Part shown: in pieces, positions 9,188 to 17,903 of the stretch
Numbering within the stretch: the stretch's first letter is position 1
Layout of the letters: every line of letters starts with the position of its first letter
NCBI RefSeq assembly: GCF_000332155.1
Contig: NZ_KB235899.1
Coordinates: 30,124 to 94,123 of the forward strand
Origin: Kamptonema formosum PCC 6407
GTDB lineage: Bacteria > Cyanobacteriota > Cyanobacteriia > Cyanobacteriales > Microcoleaceae
Reading direction: 5' to 3'
DNA: 64,000 nt
Notes under the pieces: generated by a model
Databases searched by the model: none
What the model saw: only the letters and a program-made list of their open reading frames with translations
What the model was told of the DNA's origin: nothing
Translations under genes and position numbers: made by a program

Positions 9188-10623
9188 TCTACTTGCACCC
9201 GCCGACCATTTTTACTAATTAATGGACTCGCCCCATCTTTGATTCCTTTGGCAAGTCGAATCATCTTTTTCCGTTCTTCAATATACTGAAGAATCTCAGA
9301 GGCAAATTTATTATTAGACTCAATCGCTTGGACAATTGCATCTGCGGGAATCACCACAACCTCAACATCCTCATCAGCAACGGTCGTTACCGGACTTACC
9401 TCTCCTGGAAAGATCGCCATTTCACCAAATGCTTGGTTAAGTTCCAGCTTGTCCACTGTCTGGCGCTCACCTTTCTCATCTTTGAAGTAAGCGTGTCCCC
9501 TACCCTTAAACATAATATAAAACCCCTCATCTTCTTTACCTTCCTGAATAATTAACTCACCGTTGCCATAGGCTTTAAATGTAACGCTTTCAGCCAGTTT
9601 GTTAATCTGATGATCGTTAAGTGTCGAGAAATAAGGCAGCGATTGCAAATAAGTTGCCAATTCTTGTAGATCGAGACTGCACTCCTCTTTCATCGGATAA
9701 GGTAGAGTAAAACCATAACGTTTAGTCAGATAATAAAGTCGGGATTTAAGTTGCCCAGAAACGTTAGCATCTTGTTCAGGCAGTATTTTGTAGGAAAGGT
9801 TGTAGATGATACGGTCATCTTCGTATGAACTTACCACAGCCGAACCTTTGTCTTCGATCGCATCTATACCCTCTATCAGACTATTTAATGCGGTCATCAC
9901 TTTATTAGGAGAATCATCATAAGAAAAGCTAGCGGAAATATTTTTCCAAATTGCTCCCTGACCGTAATTGATAATGCTTGCCTGTGACAAAACTCCATTG
10001 GGAATGTTTAATTTCCACTCAGAAGTTACTATCGTCACTGACCACCAATTTTGCTCAAGTACCCGTCCCTGTTTTTCATCTATCTCAATCCAATCACCTG
10101 CTCTAAACGGTTTGGCAAATAGCAGTAGTAATCCTGATACCAGGTTACTGAGGGTGTCTTGCAGTGCTAGGGCAATTACTGCTGAAGCTAACCCCACAGC
10201 TTCACTAAAGCCAGTCAAACTTATCTCCCAAACTCCATTAATAATGTGATAGCCAATGGCTAAAATCACTAGCCCCCTGGCTATCTGAAAGAACAGATTA
10301 GGTACATGAATTTGCCCTTTTATTGGTTGCTTTTTTGTGGTCAGCAGGGCATTGATTAAAGAGAGTCCCGCCACAATAACAGCAACCCAAGTTAACGTTT
10401 CTAAAAAACGCGCCCAGGAATTTTGGTCGCCGATCCTTAAAACCTGTCGGATTACTAAAATCACTGCTAAGGGAGGTAACACATACTCGCGCACCTGACG
10501 CAAACCAATTGCTAATGGGTGGTGCTGTCGTTCCAATCTTGAAACTGCTTCACCCAGCAATATACTTAACAATGGGAATCCTAGACCTAAAAGCAATAGC
10601 CATCCCAAAAGTGATTTATCCAT
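9184..10623 (-). CDS. MscS-family channel with C-terminal cyclic-nucleotide-binding-like domain
   Basis: A 479-residue protein from the ATG at 10623. A TTG 57 bases upstream would add 19 residues. N-terminal TM helices are followed by the MscS pore and beta domain (GLASAVIALALQDTLSNLVSG, then AKPFRAGDWIEI and the NIPNGVLSQASIINYG segment). Residues about 330-460 are a CAP/cNMP-like beta-roll. The phosphate-binding cassette keeps FGE but lacks the usual Arg (SPVTTV where PRxATV is expected), so binding of cAMP or cGMP is doubtful. The architecture corresponds to the bacterial CNG branch of MscS channels. It is the middle gene of an operon: 74 bases after the globin-sensor gene and overlapping the lipoprotein gene. 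Confidence 0.85.
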   Translation of the reverse strand: MDKSLLGWLLLLGLGFPLLSILLGEAVSRLERQHHPLAIGLRQVREYVLPPLAVILVIRQVLRIGDQNSWARFLETLTWVAVIVAGLSLINALLTTKKQPIKGQIHVPNLFFQIARGLVILAIGYHIINGVWEISLTGFSEAVGLASAVIALALQDTLSNLVSGLLLLFAKPFRAGDWIEIDEKQGRVLEQNWWSVTIVTSEWKLNIPNGVLSQASIINYGQGAIWKNISASFSYDDSPNKVMTALNSLIEGIDAIEDKGSAVVSSYEDDRIIYNLSYKILPEQDANVSGQLKSRLYYLTKRYGFTLPYPMKEECSLDLQELATYLQSLPYFSTLNDHQINKLAESVTFKAYGNGELIIQEGKEDEGFYIMFKGRGHAYFKDEKGERQTVDKLELNQAFGEMAIFPGEVSPVTTVADEDVEVVVIPADAIVQAIESNNKFASEILQYIEERKKMIRLAKGIKDGASPLISKNGRRVQVE

Positions 10624-10697
10624 AAGTTTTTTTTGCAAACAACAAAAAGAGATTTCTAAGTATCTTTCAGCAGATTTCAATTAGTTAGAATGTTGCT

Positions 10698-13298
10698 TTA
10701 CACACCGATATTTTCTAACTCAATTTCTGCTGCTGCTTCTTTCATAATTTCGCTCAGAAATGTGTAAGCTTCTTCCCATGCTTTTCGGACTGGTATAGTA
10801 AATTCTACACCCAGTCCTTGCCCTAACGTCCACAGCAACGCTTCGCCCACAATATCGTAGTATTCAGCTTTGACTCCATAGCCCGCATGACGGCGACCCA
10901 AATCTTGAACGGCTAGGATAATCCGGTCTGGCCGACGCAAACCTTCCACTGCTAGAGCAAGGGTAGCCATTAGCTTACGTTCCTGTTCTTTCATCTCTCC
11001 CTTAAATAAAGGACGTAGAGAAGGGCTTAATTCAAATAGTCGTTGGTAGAAAAGTTCGGCAGCTTTATCGGCAATAGGCTTTACTTTTTCAAAGGATGAT
11101 TGAACTAACTCGACCTGACTGGGAACTAACTTTCTGATAGTTACAAGTGTCCAGGTTTCTATTTCTGGAAAACCTTGAATTTTGACAACCGGGTTTTTGA
11201 TGAAAGTGTAGCTATCTGCTATCCGTTCGTAGACACTTTGAGTTAGTAAAATATAGTTCAAATTAGGCTGGTTCTGGAGACTGCTGGCTATATAGGCTGT
11301 TTCTCCCCAAATTTTGTAGCCAAATCTCTCTGTTCCTACTACCCCTGTTGTGACAGAACCCGCATGAATGCTGATGCGTAAAGCCAAGGGAGAATTATAA
11401 TTAACATTCAGACGCTGGATGATTTCTAACATGACTAGGGCCAAATCAACCGCTCGCTGGCTGTGGTCAAACCTGGCTTGGGTGAGCCCGCATACTGCCA
11501 TATAGCTTGTAGTCGCGGAGTTTAGTCGTTCCAACCCATAGCGTTCTGCTGCTGAGTCAAAGTCATCAAATAGCTGGGTAAGTAATTCTGTCATTTTTTG
11601 CGGTGACAGGCGTTTGTTGAGCTCAGAAATCCCCGCCAGATTAACATTGAGGATGGTTACTTGCTTGAGGTTGTCAGCAATGGATTCCTCTCCTTGTTTC
11701 CTGCGTTCGGCGATCGCATTGGGTAGGATATTATTCAACAGAATACTATTCTCCCGATCCTTGATTTGCAGTTGCTCTTCAGTTTGACGTAATTTGTTCG
11801 CCACCTCTTTAAACTCTGTTGCCAATTCCCCAAACTCGTCTTGGGATTTTACCTCAACTTCTACATCCAAGTCCCCAGCACTAAGTTTCCGTGCATTTTC
11901 ACTTAAGCGACGCAGGGGAGTGGTAAAAATTTTCGCTGCCATTGCGGCTAAAAATGCCGTTCCTAGTAGGAAAAGCGCTGCTGCAATCAACAAAATTATC
12001 TGTAAGTTGTAAAGTGGACTATAAGCTTCCCCCACTTCGATTTCTGCCAAAATTGCCCAATTTAACCCGTTCAACTTTAGAGGGGAGTAAGCACTCAATA
12101 CCTCTACACCCCGATAGTTGCTATTTACCATCATGCCTTGTTTTCCTTCTAAGGCGGCTTGGGCGGCGGTCGAGTCGATTTTCTGTAAGCCAATGGTAGT
12201 TTTGAAGTTCTCCATTAGTTCGAGAGTTCTCTTATCAGTCCCGGTATTACCAACAATATTTTGATATTTTTTGGGGTCTTCAACCCAAAAACGGGATGTG
12301 GAACGCATTAAGGCATCTGGCCCGACTAAATAAGCTTCTCCTGTTTTCTGCAAACCACTGGTTTCCCAATTATTATTCCGGCTAATAGCCTGGTCAATTT
12401 TGTCAGTGGGAATTTGTACTGCCAAGATGCCAATCATGTTAGAACCGCTATAAATTGGTGTTGCCACGAAAGCGGCGGGCGCGTTATAAGAGGGGCGGTA
12501 AGGTTTGAAATCAGCAACCTGAATGTTACCTTTGGTCGGATTTGACTGGACTTTCTGCACTAAATCCGCTAGTGAGCTCTGGTAGTAAAAACCCTGTAGC
12601 CTACTGGTGGCAAAATCTGTCTCTTTAAAATAGGAATAGATGATATCCCCTGTTTTATGGTTAATCAAAAATAAATCGTAATAGCCGAATCTTTCGATGA
12701 TTTCTGCTAAGAATTGTTGATATTTGGCATGAGCTTTGCTGTAATCGCTGCCATCACCAGCATCGAGGAGCTTGTTTTTTTCGCCGACAGGATTGGGATT
12801 AGAAGCAATGTAGTGATACTGGAGATAGCGAGCCGCTTGTCCGGTGGGAATATAAACACTGGGGTTTATTGCTTCCGGGGATAAATTCTTTTGCAACCGA
12901 GGAAAAAATTTTTCGCTGTAGTAAGTATCTAAAGCTTTATCCCATTCGGGGGGAATAAGGTTGCTTTCCAAGATGCGATAGCCTGAATTCAACTCTACCA
13001 TCGCTTTAACTACGTTGCCGTCTGCTGCCAGCATCCCCACTTGATTGTTCAAATTTTCAAAGTAGGACTCAAACTGCTCGGCTTTGGTGGTGCTAATACC
13101 TTCAAGTTGTTCGGCGATTTTGCTTCTGAGGGTGGCTTGTGTTTGATACCAACCGATCCCACTAACTACTACTACAGAACCGAGGCTAACTCCTAGTAGC
13201 AATGCTTGCAGCTTGGATTGAATTGTCCAGCGGTCTAGTTTGAGATTACCTAGTGAGTCATTACGGAACTTATGTAAGCGATTTAAGGGATTTAACAT
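10698..13298 (-). CDS. Cache-HAMP-pseudo-adenylate cyclase-globin sensor protein
   Basis: An 866-residue protein from the ATG at 13298. A GTG at 13442 would add 48 residues that precede the expected cytoplasmic start. TM1 is at about 31-50, a periplasmic double-Cache-type sensor at about 52-430, TM2 at about 433-455 and HAMP at about 451-506. A class III cyclase-fold domain lies at about 536-719 and a bacterial haemoglobin-type globin at about 721-866. The globin has the CD-corner Phe (RPLF) and the probable proximal His (GRRHAGYG). The cyclase has lost its active site: the first metal Asp is Asn (NVNLAG), the second is Thr (ATTSYM), and the usual Asn and Arg of VNxASR are Tyr and Ser (AYIASS). 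It is therefore probably a non-catalytic signalling module. First gene of an operon with the MscS/cNMP channel and the PstS-like lipoprotein. Confidence 0.88.
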   Translation of the reverse strand: MLNPLNRLHKFRNDSLGNLKLDRWTIQSKLQALLLGVSLGSVVVVSGIGWYQTQATLRSKIAEQLEGISTTKAEQFESYFENLNNQVGMLAADGNVVKAMVELNSGYRILESNLIPPEWDKALDTYYSEKFFPRLQKNLSPEAINPSVYIPTGQAARYLQYHYIASNPNPVGEKNKLLDAGDGSDYSKAHAKYQQFLAEIIERFGYYDLFLINHKTGDIIYSYFKETDFATSRLQGFYYQSSLADLVQKVQSNPTKGNIQVADFKPYRPSYNAPAAFVATPIYSGSNMIGILAVQIPTDKIDQAISRNNNWETSGLQKTGEAYLVGPDALMRSTSRFWVEDPKKYQNIVGNTGTDKRTLELMENFKTTIGLQKIDSTAAQAALEGKQGMMVNSNYRGVEVLSAYSPLKLNGLNWAILAEIEVGEAYSPLYNLQIILLIAAALFLLGTAFLAAMAAKIFTTPLRRLSENARKLSAGDLDVEVEVKSQDEFGELATEFKEVANKLRQTEEQLQIKDRENSILLNNILPNAIAERRKQGEESIADNLKQVTILNVNLAGISELNKRLSPQKMTELLTQLFDDFDSAAERYGLERLNSATTSYMAVCGLTQARFDHSQRAVDLALVMLEIIQRLNVNYNSPLALRISIHAGSVTTGVVGTERFGYKIWGETAYIASSLQNQPNLNYILLTQSVYERIADSYTFIKNPVVKIQGFPEIETWTLVTIRKLVPSQVELVQSSFEKVKPIADKAAELFYQRLFELSPSLRPLFKGEMKEQERKLMATLALAVEGLRRPDRIILAVQDLGRRHAGYGVKAEYYDIVGEALLWTLGQGLGVEFTIPVRKAWEEAYTFLSEIMKEAAAEIELENIGV

Positions 13299-13817
13299 CT
13301 TTTTTATTAATCTTGAGGGCGAATGCTTAATCTGTTTCTTCCCTCTCTTTGAGGAAATTACAGCATATTCCAGGTTAATGAAGTAGAGTAGAAAAACTCT
13401 TGGTAAACTAATTACGTAGAGCAACAAGATTGTGTGTACCACATATACATGGAATATGCTGTATCTGCTCCATGTAAAGATGACGAGTAATTATATTTAC
13501 TCTAATATATTTACTCTAATCTAGACTTTCTTAAGTTTTTTTATGAAATTATCTTACTGACTTCATATATATCAGATCGATTTGCTTAAGTCAAGGGATT
13601 TCAAAAGGTTTTTGCCGATGTCGATAAATTATCCTTAACTTTAAAATAGGAAATTTTGGCAGAGTAGGAATCGTAGTAATACTAGGAAAAATCACAAGGT
13701 ACAGCTTGCAACGACGAGAGAATTAGGAATGAAATCAAGGGAAAATTTAGACAATAAAAACGAAGAGTTGGTAAGTATTAAAAGGAAAAATGAACAATAT
13801 TCAGGGACAGGAAAAAT
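13299..13817. other. Upstream region of the sensor operon, no firm gene
   Basis: AT-rich spacer between the minus-strand sensor operon and plus-strand genes, with copies of TATTTACTCTAAT at about 13494-13521. It should contain the operon promoter, but I cannot pick one with confidence. No gene longer than about 50 codons is supported. Confidence 0.4.
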
Positions 13818-13973
13818 ATGTTTATCGTCCTCAAGAGACAGGTAGAACTAGAAGAAGACATAGTAACTTTTAGGCTGGTTGGTCGCATCTGCGGCTCAAC
13901 TGAGTTTCAACACGCTCAACAAGCTATAAAGCTTATCCAACACCGCTTTAGCCTGATTGTCACCCCTGAATAA
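13818..13973 (+). CDS. Possible small protein of 51 residues
   Basis: An ATG-started frame encoding MFIVLKRQVELEEDIV and ending in SLIVTPE. It is preceded by GGGACAGGAAAAAT, a plausible ribosome-binding stretch. Composition is protein-like (mixed charged and hydrophobic), without low complexity. I recognise no family. It lies 83 bases upstream of the TPR gene on the same strand. It could be chance; coding status is uncertain. Confidence 0.35.
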   Translation: MFIVLKRQVELEEDIVTFRLVGRICGSTEFQHAQQAIKLIQHRFSLIVTPE

Positions 13974-14056
13974 CTAAAGTTAAATCGCTGATGAGGACTG
14001 GCGAAATCTACCAAATATCAGTCAAGATATAATCAGAAAACCTTTCCTCCAACCCC

Positions 14057-15175
14057 ATGAATGACATTAATCAGGTTGCCTCCGCCCTTGAGGGCAAAGA
14101 CTACCGAAAAGCGGCCCAATTGCTTAAACAGCTACAGAAAGACTCTCCCGAAAACCCCTGGGTGAAGTTCTATATTGCACGCTACTACGAACTTACCAAC
14201 AAACTAGAATCCGCCGAAAAAATTTATCGGCAACTGCTACGGGACACTACTAGCCCTAAAATAGTCGCTCAAACCCGTCAGGCCATCCAACGGCTCGAAA
14301 CCATAGAACAAAATCGACGAAAAGATGCGATCGCACTCTCTAAAAATGACCCACGCAACGCCGAACCTGGACTCTTAATCCTAGAACCCGTCAGCCCAGA
14401 AAATAAACCAGCCGCTATACAACATATAAGTAGAATTCTCAAAATTGACCCCTATACTGCCCGGACGCAAATCCAAAGTCGGGGCTGGCGGTTATACAAA
14501 ACAGGCACAGTTGGAGAATTGCGGGTTTATGGAGAAGAACTACTCAGCGCAGGCATTCCCGTCTTCTGGGCCACATTAGCCGACATCCAAAAAATTCAAG
14601 TCTTTCGAGTCCAATATTTCCAGTCCCTTTCTCCCCAACCCACCGCCATTTGCAAAAACGAACTCGACCAGCTTGGCTCTCTCACATTCAACTGGTCAGA
14701 AGTGAGCCAGTGCGTCGAGGGACTATTGCCCCTGTTTATCGAAGTTATGGACTACTCCCCCCACCGACGCAGTGAAAAATTCCGCCATAAAGAAATCACC
14801 CAAGACTATGCCCAAATTTGGGACTTGCACCTACCCAGTAGAAAGTGCATATTGCGGCTATGCGACCAAACCTATCAATTTCAAAAAGGCATTACAGCCG
14901 AAAAAATAAAAGAGTCAGAGAGCAAAACTCAAAACTCCCAAAATACTGCCAGAATCAACTGGAACAACTTAGTAGAAACCTTCAATCAGCAGCTATCCGT
15001 CAACCTCTCATCTGAATTTACTCCCTTTGCAGAGACAGCCTTAAATTATACCCAAATGTTAAGCCGACTTAAATCCCACATTGACATTGAGCGCAAATCC
15101 GAAAGTCCTTGGGATACAGCTTTTCAATTGTACAGCGTGCTAGTTTTCCTCAAAAGTCAAGGTCAAAATAAGTAG
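14057..15175 (+). CDS. TPR-repeat protein, cyanobacterial, function unknown
   Basis: A 372-residue soluble protein with no signal peptide. Residues about 1-100 are helical with TPR-like helix pairs (LEGKDYRKAAQLLKQL, ARYYELTNKLESAEKIYRQLL). A middle alpha/beta region follows (ILKIDPYTARTQIQSRGWRL, GELRVYGEELLSAGIPVFW), then a C-terminal domain with two Cys-containing segments (SRKCILRLCDQTY). The TPR part suggests protein-protein contacts. The C-terminal two thirds match no domain I can name. Monocistronic; it is followed by a tandem spacer repeat. Confidence 0.75.
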   Translation: MNDINQVASALEGKDYRKAAQLLKQLQKDSPENPWVKFYIARYYELTNKLESAEKIYRQLLRDTTSPKIVAQTRQAIQRLETIEQNRRKDAIALSKNDPRNAEPGLLILEPVSPENKPAAIQHISRILKIDPYTARTQIQSRGWRLYKTGTVGELRVYGEELLSAGIPVFWATLADIQKIQVFRVQYFQSLSPQPTAICKNELDQLGSLTFNWSEVSQCVEGLLPLFIEVMDYSPHRRSEKFRHKEITQDYAQIWDLHLPSRKCILRLCDQTYQFQKGITAEKIKESESKTQNSQNTARINWNNLVETFNQQLSVNLSSEFTPFAETALNYTQMLSRLKSHIDIERKSESPWDTAFQLYSVLVFLKSQGQNK

Positions 15176-15250
15176 AAGGAAGAAAAATTTAGTTATCTGG
15201 GAGAGAAGGAAGAAAAATTTAGTTATCTAGGAGAGAAGGAAGAATGTTTA
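15175..15250. repeat. Tandem spacer repeat with a distant 46-bp inverted copy
   Basis: Two and a half copies of a roughly 34-base unit (GAAGGAAGAAAAATTT followed by AGTTATCT and GGAGA). Positions 15205-15250 are a perfect reverse complement of 40352-40397. It fits a dispersed intergenic repeat family. An AACTCAAAA tract follows at about 15285-15320. Confidence 0.85.
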
Positions 15251-15323
15251 TACAAAAGTTTTGAGTTTTGAATTGACTAACAACCCAAAACTCAAAACTC
15301 AAAATTCAAAATTCAAAACTCTC

Positions 15324-15752
15324 TTACCTAGAGGTTTTCATCCCGCGAGCCATATCTCGAAAATTGTTCATGTTGGGGCCGGGAAGCCTGCGGTTTGTCG
15401 TCGGTGTTGGCATTAAATAATCGGGAGCAAAAGTTATCGTTGATGCAGCCTGAGCTGGAACCTTACCATTAGTCACAGCAACAGCAGGCTTAGGTGCAGG
15501 TTCAGCCTTCTGAGGTTTAGCGGCAACAGGTTCCTTCTTCTGCGACTTTGCAGATTTTGGAGGTGCTGCTACTGCTACCAACGGCTGAGCAGCAACAGGC
15601 TCAGGCTTCTTAGCTGAAGGCGACTCAGTTTTCGCTGAACCGTTTTCTGGGGCTTTGTCCAATTCTAAGAAATACTCAGACTTCTTAATGCCTAAGAGTC
15701 TAGCCAAAAAACCAAAAATGCCACCAAACAAATTTTTGATAAATCCGAACAT
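15324..15752 (-). CDS. Conserved-looking protein with amphipathic N-terminus and Lys/Pro/Ala linker
   Basis: A 142-residue protein of unknown function. Residues 1-22 are hydrophobic and Gly/Phe-rich (FGFIKNLFGGIFGFLARLLG) and could bind a membrane in plane. Then come a short acidic segment, a long Ala/Pro/Lys-rich low-complexity linker at about 35-105 and a C-terminal motif (TFAPDYLMPTPT, RRLPGPNMNNFRDMARGM). That motif looks like a short interaction peptide. Preceded on its strand by AGGAG nine bases before the start. Monocistronic. Confidence 0.65.
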   Translation of the reverse strand: MFGFIKNLFGGIFGFLARLLGIKKSEYFLELDKAPENGSAKTESPSAKKPEPVAAQPLVAVAAPPKSAKSQKKEPVAAKPQKAEPAPKPAVAVTNGKVPAQAASTITFAPDYLMPTPTTNRRLPGPNMNNFRDMARGMKTSR

Positions 15753-16149
15753 TACATTTACTCCTTGTTTTTTTTAGAGAAATGTCTACAAGCTTTACAA
15801 CCAAGTCAGACTAAGAGCTATTGCAACTTTTGTCTATATTTATTCATCAAACTTTACATAAAAGCCTTAGTAAGTATTGATGCTTAGCGTGGGTAGCTTG
15901 CAGGCAGCAAGTGCAGAGCTTCTTTGCACTTGTTAACAAATTATCTCAGAATTAGCGCTTAATTTTCATTTAATTTCGATACTGACGTAACGCCGCCGTT
16001 CTGCCGTTCTAGATAACTCAATTATTCTACCTCGATCGCTGCTACTTTCTAATTACGACTTTGAGCCGATTAATAAGCTGTCCCACAGTGTCTGCGAACG
16101 ACTCTGGCGAAGGTATAAGCTTGAATGAGGAAACAATGATAAAAACAAG
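15753..16149. other. Divergent intergenic region, no gene seen
   Basis: About 400 bases between a minus-strand and a plus-strand gene, AT-rich with several HIP1-like GATCGC sites. No open frame or hairpin worth naming was seen. It presumably contains both promoters. Confidence 0.5.
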
Positions 16150-16782
16150 ATGGATAGTTTAAGCGATCGCAACCCAGTCGTACTCATTCACGGCATCTGG
16201 GACACAAGCGCCATTTTTAACGCGATGACAGTATACTTGAGCCAGCGGGGTTGGCAAGTCTACAGCCTCGATTTAATCCCCAACGACGGCAGCCTCGGCC
16301 TTGAATTCCTCGCCCAGCAACTCGCAGAATTCATTAATACCAGCTTTAAGCCAAAACAGCCTTTAGATTTAATCGGTTTCAGCATGGGCGGCATAGTCAG
16401 CCGCTACTACGTGCAACGGTTAGGTGGAATTGAGCGCGTACAACGCTTTATCACCATTTCTTCCCCTCACTACGGAACCCAAACTGCTTACTCTCGCGGG
16501 CTACCTGGGTACGTGCAAATGCGTCCGGCTAGTAGTTTTTTGCGGGATTTGAATTATGATGCTGCTATGCTGCAAGATATCAATTTTACATCAATCTGGA
16601 CTCCTTTTGATGGCATGATTATCCCCGCTCAAAGTTCCCAGATGCCTATAGGTAAAGAGATTAAATACAACGTTTTGCTGCACTCTTTGATGAAGAGCGA
16701 TCCCAAAGTCTTACAAGCAATAGTTCAAGAACTAGAAGCACCAGTTAAGGAGTTAAATATTCAAAAAAATGTTAATGGTTAA
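16150..16782 (+). CDS. Alpha/beta hydrolase, triacylglycerol-lipase type (copy 1)
   Basis: A 210-residue cytosolic alpha/beta hydrolase with no signal peptide. The oxyanion-hole HG motif is in VVLIHGIWDTS (residues about 10-20) and the nucleophile elbow is GFSMGG (Ser at about 79), followed by VSRYYVQRLGG. This is the esterase/lipase arrangement of short bacterial lipases. Its substrate cannot be read from the sequence. The downstream gene is a clear paralogue, and the pair is separated by 74 bases holding repeated GTTAACTGTTAAT units. Confidence 0.88.
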   Translation: MDSLSDRNPVVLIHGIWDTSAIFNAMTVYLSQRGWQVYSLDLIPNDGSLGLEFLAQQLAEFINTSFKPKQPLDLIGFSMGGIVSRYYVQRLGGIERVQRFITISSPHYGTQTAYSRGLPGYVQMRPASSFLRDLNYDAAMLQDINFTSIWTPFDGMIIPAQSSQMPIGKEIKYNVLLHSLMKSDPKVLQAIVQELEAPVKELNIQKNVNG

Positions 16783-16856
16783 CTGTTAATCGTTAATTGT
16801 TAACTGTTAACTGTTAATCGTTTGTTATATAGGTTTACCTATTAATTAATTGAAAA
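16783..16856. repeat. GTTAACTGTTAAT spacer repeat between paralogous lipases
   Basis: Short direct and inverted units of GTTAA-CTGTTAA type fill the gap between the two hydrolase genes. The pattern is typical cyanobacterial slippage repeat, with possible hairpins from the GTTAAC palindromes. Confidence 0.6.
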
Positions 16857-17522
16857 ATGAACAGCGATCGCGACCGCAACCCAGTGTTACTAATTCACGG
16901 ACTCTTCGTAAACTCAAAGGTTTTTCGGAGAATGTCTGCTTATTTAACCAACTTAGGTTGGCAGGTATATAGCTTAAATCTCACTCCTAATTACGGCAAT
17001 GTCGGGCTTGATGAATTAGCGGGCAGAGTAGCAGATTATGCAGATCGAACCTTTGGCTTAGAACAGAAATTCGATCTAGTTGGCTTAAGCATGGGTGGTT
17101 TAGTCAGCCGCTATTATGTACAGCGATTAGGTGGAATTAACCGAGTACAGAGGTTTATCGCTATCTCTGCCCCTCATAACGGCACTTGGATGGCCTATAG
17201 TCTTTGGGGAAAAGGCTGCGTACAGATGCGCCCCAAAAGTGCTTTTATTGAAGACTTAAATCGAGATATCTCTATGCTAGAACAGATAAATTTTACCTCA
17301 ATCTGGACTGATTGGGATTTCATCATTGTTCCAGCTACTAGCTCGCAAATACCAGTGGGTAAAGAGTTAAAATTACCGATTTTTGCTCATGGCAATATGG
17401 TCAGACACAGCAAGAGTTTAGAGGCGGTTGCTGAAGCATTGGCAGCACCAATTAAACCGCATCCCCAACCTGGGCATATTCGCTATGACCAAAAATCGCC
17501 TCAGTTTCGCGGTAATATTTAA
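16857..17522 (+). CDS. Alpha/beta hydrolase, triacylglycerol-lipase type (copy 2)
   Basis: A 221-residue paralogue of the preceding gene with the same plan: LLIHGLFVNS oxyanion segment, GLSMGG nucleophile elbow, VSRYYVQRLGGINRVQRFIAIS, then SSQIPVGKELK and a C-terminal His-containing segment (FAHGNMVRHSKSLE) likely to supply the catalytic His. It probably arose by tandem duplication followed by divergence. The last about 70 bases overlap the 3' end of the convergent VOC gene, and the final 20 residues (PHPQPGHIRYDQ...) are unlike copy 1, consistent with read-through into the neighbour. Confidence 0.87.
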   Translation: MNSDRDRNPVLLIHGLFVNSKVFRRMSAYLTNLGWQVYSLNLTPNYGNVGLDELAGRVADYADRTFGLEQKFDLVGLSMGGLVSRYYVQRLGGINRVQRFIAISAPHNGTWMAYSLWGKGCVQMRPKSAFIEDLNRDISMLEQINFTSIWTDWDFIIVPATSSQIPVGKELKLPIFAHGNMVRHSKSLEAVAEALAAPIKPHPQPGHIRYDQKSPQFRGNI

Positions 17523-17883
17523 ACTCTAGTATGTTGTGAAAGGGATCTATTAAAAAGAAAGTGCGATGTTCTGTAGGTAAACCCACAAATCGCCTTTTAG
17601 CTTCTTGATAGAATTGTAATCCCTTTTGTTGCGATCGCTCTAATAATGCTTCCCAATCGGCCTCAGAGGTAAAAACCAGCCCAAAGTGTCTGGGGTAGAT
17701 ACCGCGTTGGGGCGTTAGCGGTTCGTGACTGATGTGGGCGACGATTTGATGACCGCAAAGACTTAAAATTAATGAATTAGGGCTTTCGCGACCGATTTCG
17801 CAGCCCAAGCCATCCCTGTAAAAGGCTTTTGTCTGGGCAATATCGGTAACGGGGAAGGCAAGATGAAAGATAACTTGGTTCAT
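17452..17883 (-). CDS. VOC (glyoxalase/dioxygenase-fold) family protein
   Basis: A 143-residue single-chain VOC protein. It has the N-terminal FHLAFPVTDIAQTKAFYRDGLGC motif with metal-ligand-type His, the central RHFGLVFTSEADW, and the C-terminal FFLIDPFHNILEFKYY with the Glu ligand. The length is right for a two-module VOC protein. Reaction unknown: such proteins may be lactoylglutathione-lyase-like or other metal-dependent enzymes. Its C-terminal tail (EAIFGHSEYAQVGD) looks genuine, so the 71-bp overlap with the convergent hydrolase is real. Divergent from the DUF92 gene by 20 bases. Confidence 0.85.
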   Translation of the reverse strand: MNQVIFHLAFPVTDIAQTKAFYRDGLGCEIGRESPNSLILSLCGHQIVAHISHEPLTPQRGIYPRHFGLVFTSEADWEALLERSQQKGLQFYQEAKRRFVGLPTEHRTFFLIDPFHNILEFKYYRETEAIFGHSEYAQVGDAV

Positions 17884-17903
17884 AATTAGGTGGATTCGTC
17901 AAA

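Noticed and set aside
11140-11690. Active adenylate/guanylate cyclase
   Set aside because: Both metal aspartates and the transition-state Asn/Arg are replaced, so catalytic activity is not supported.
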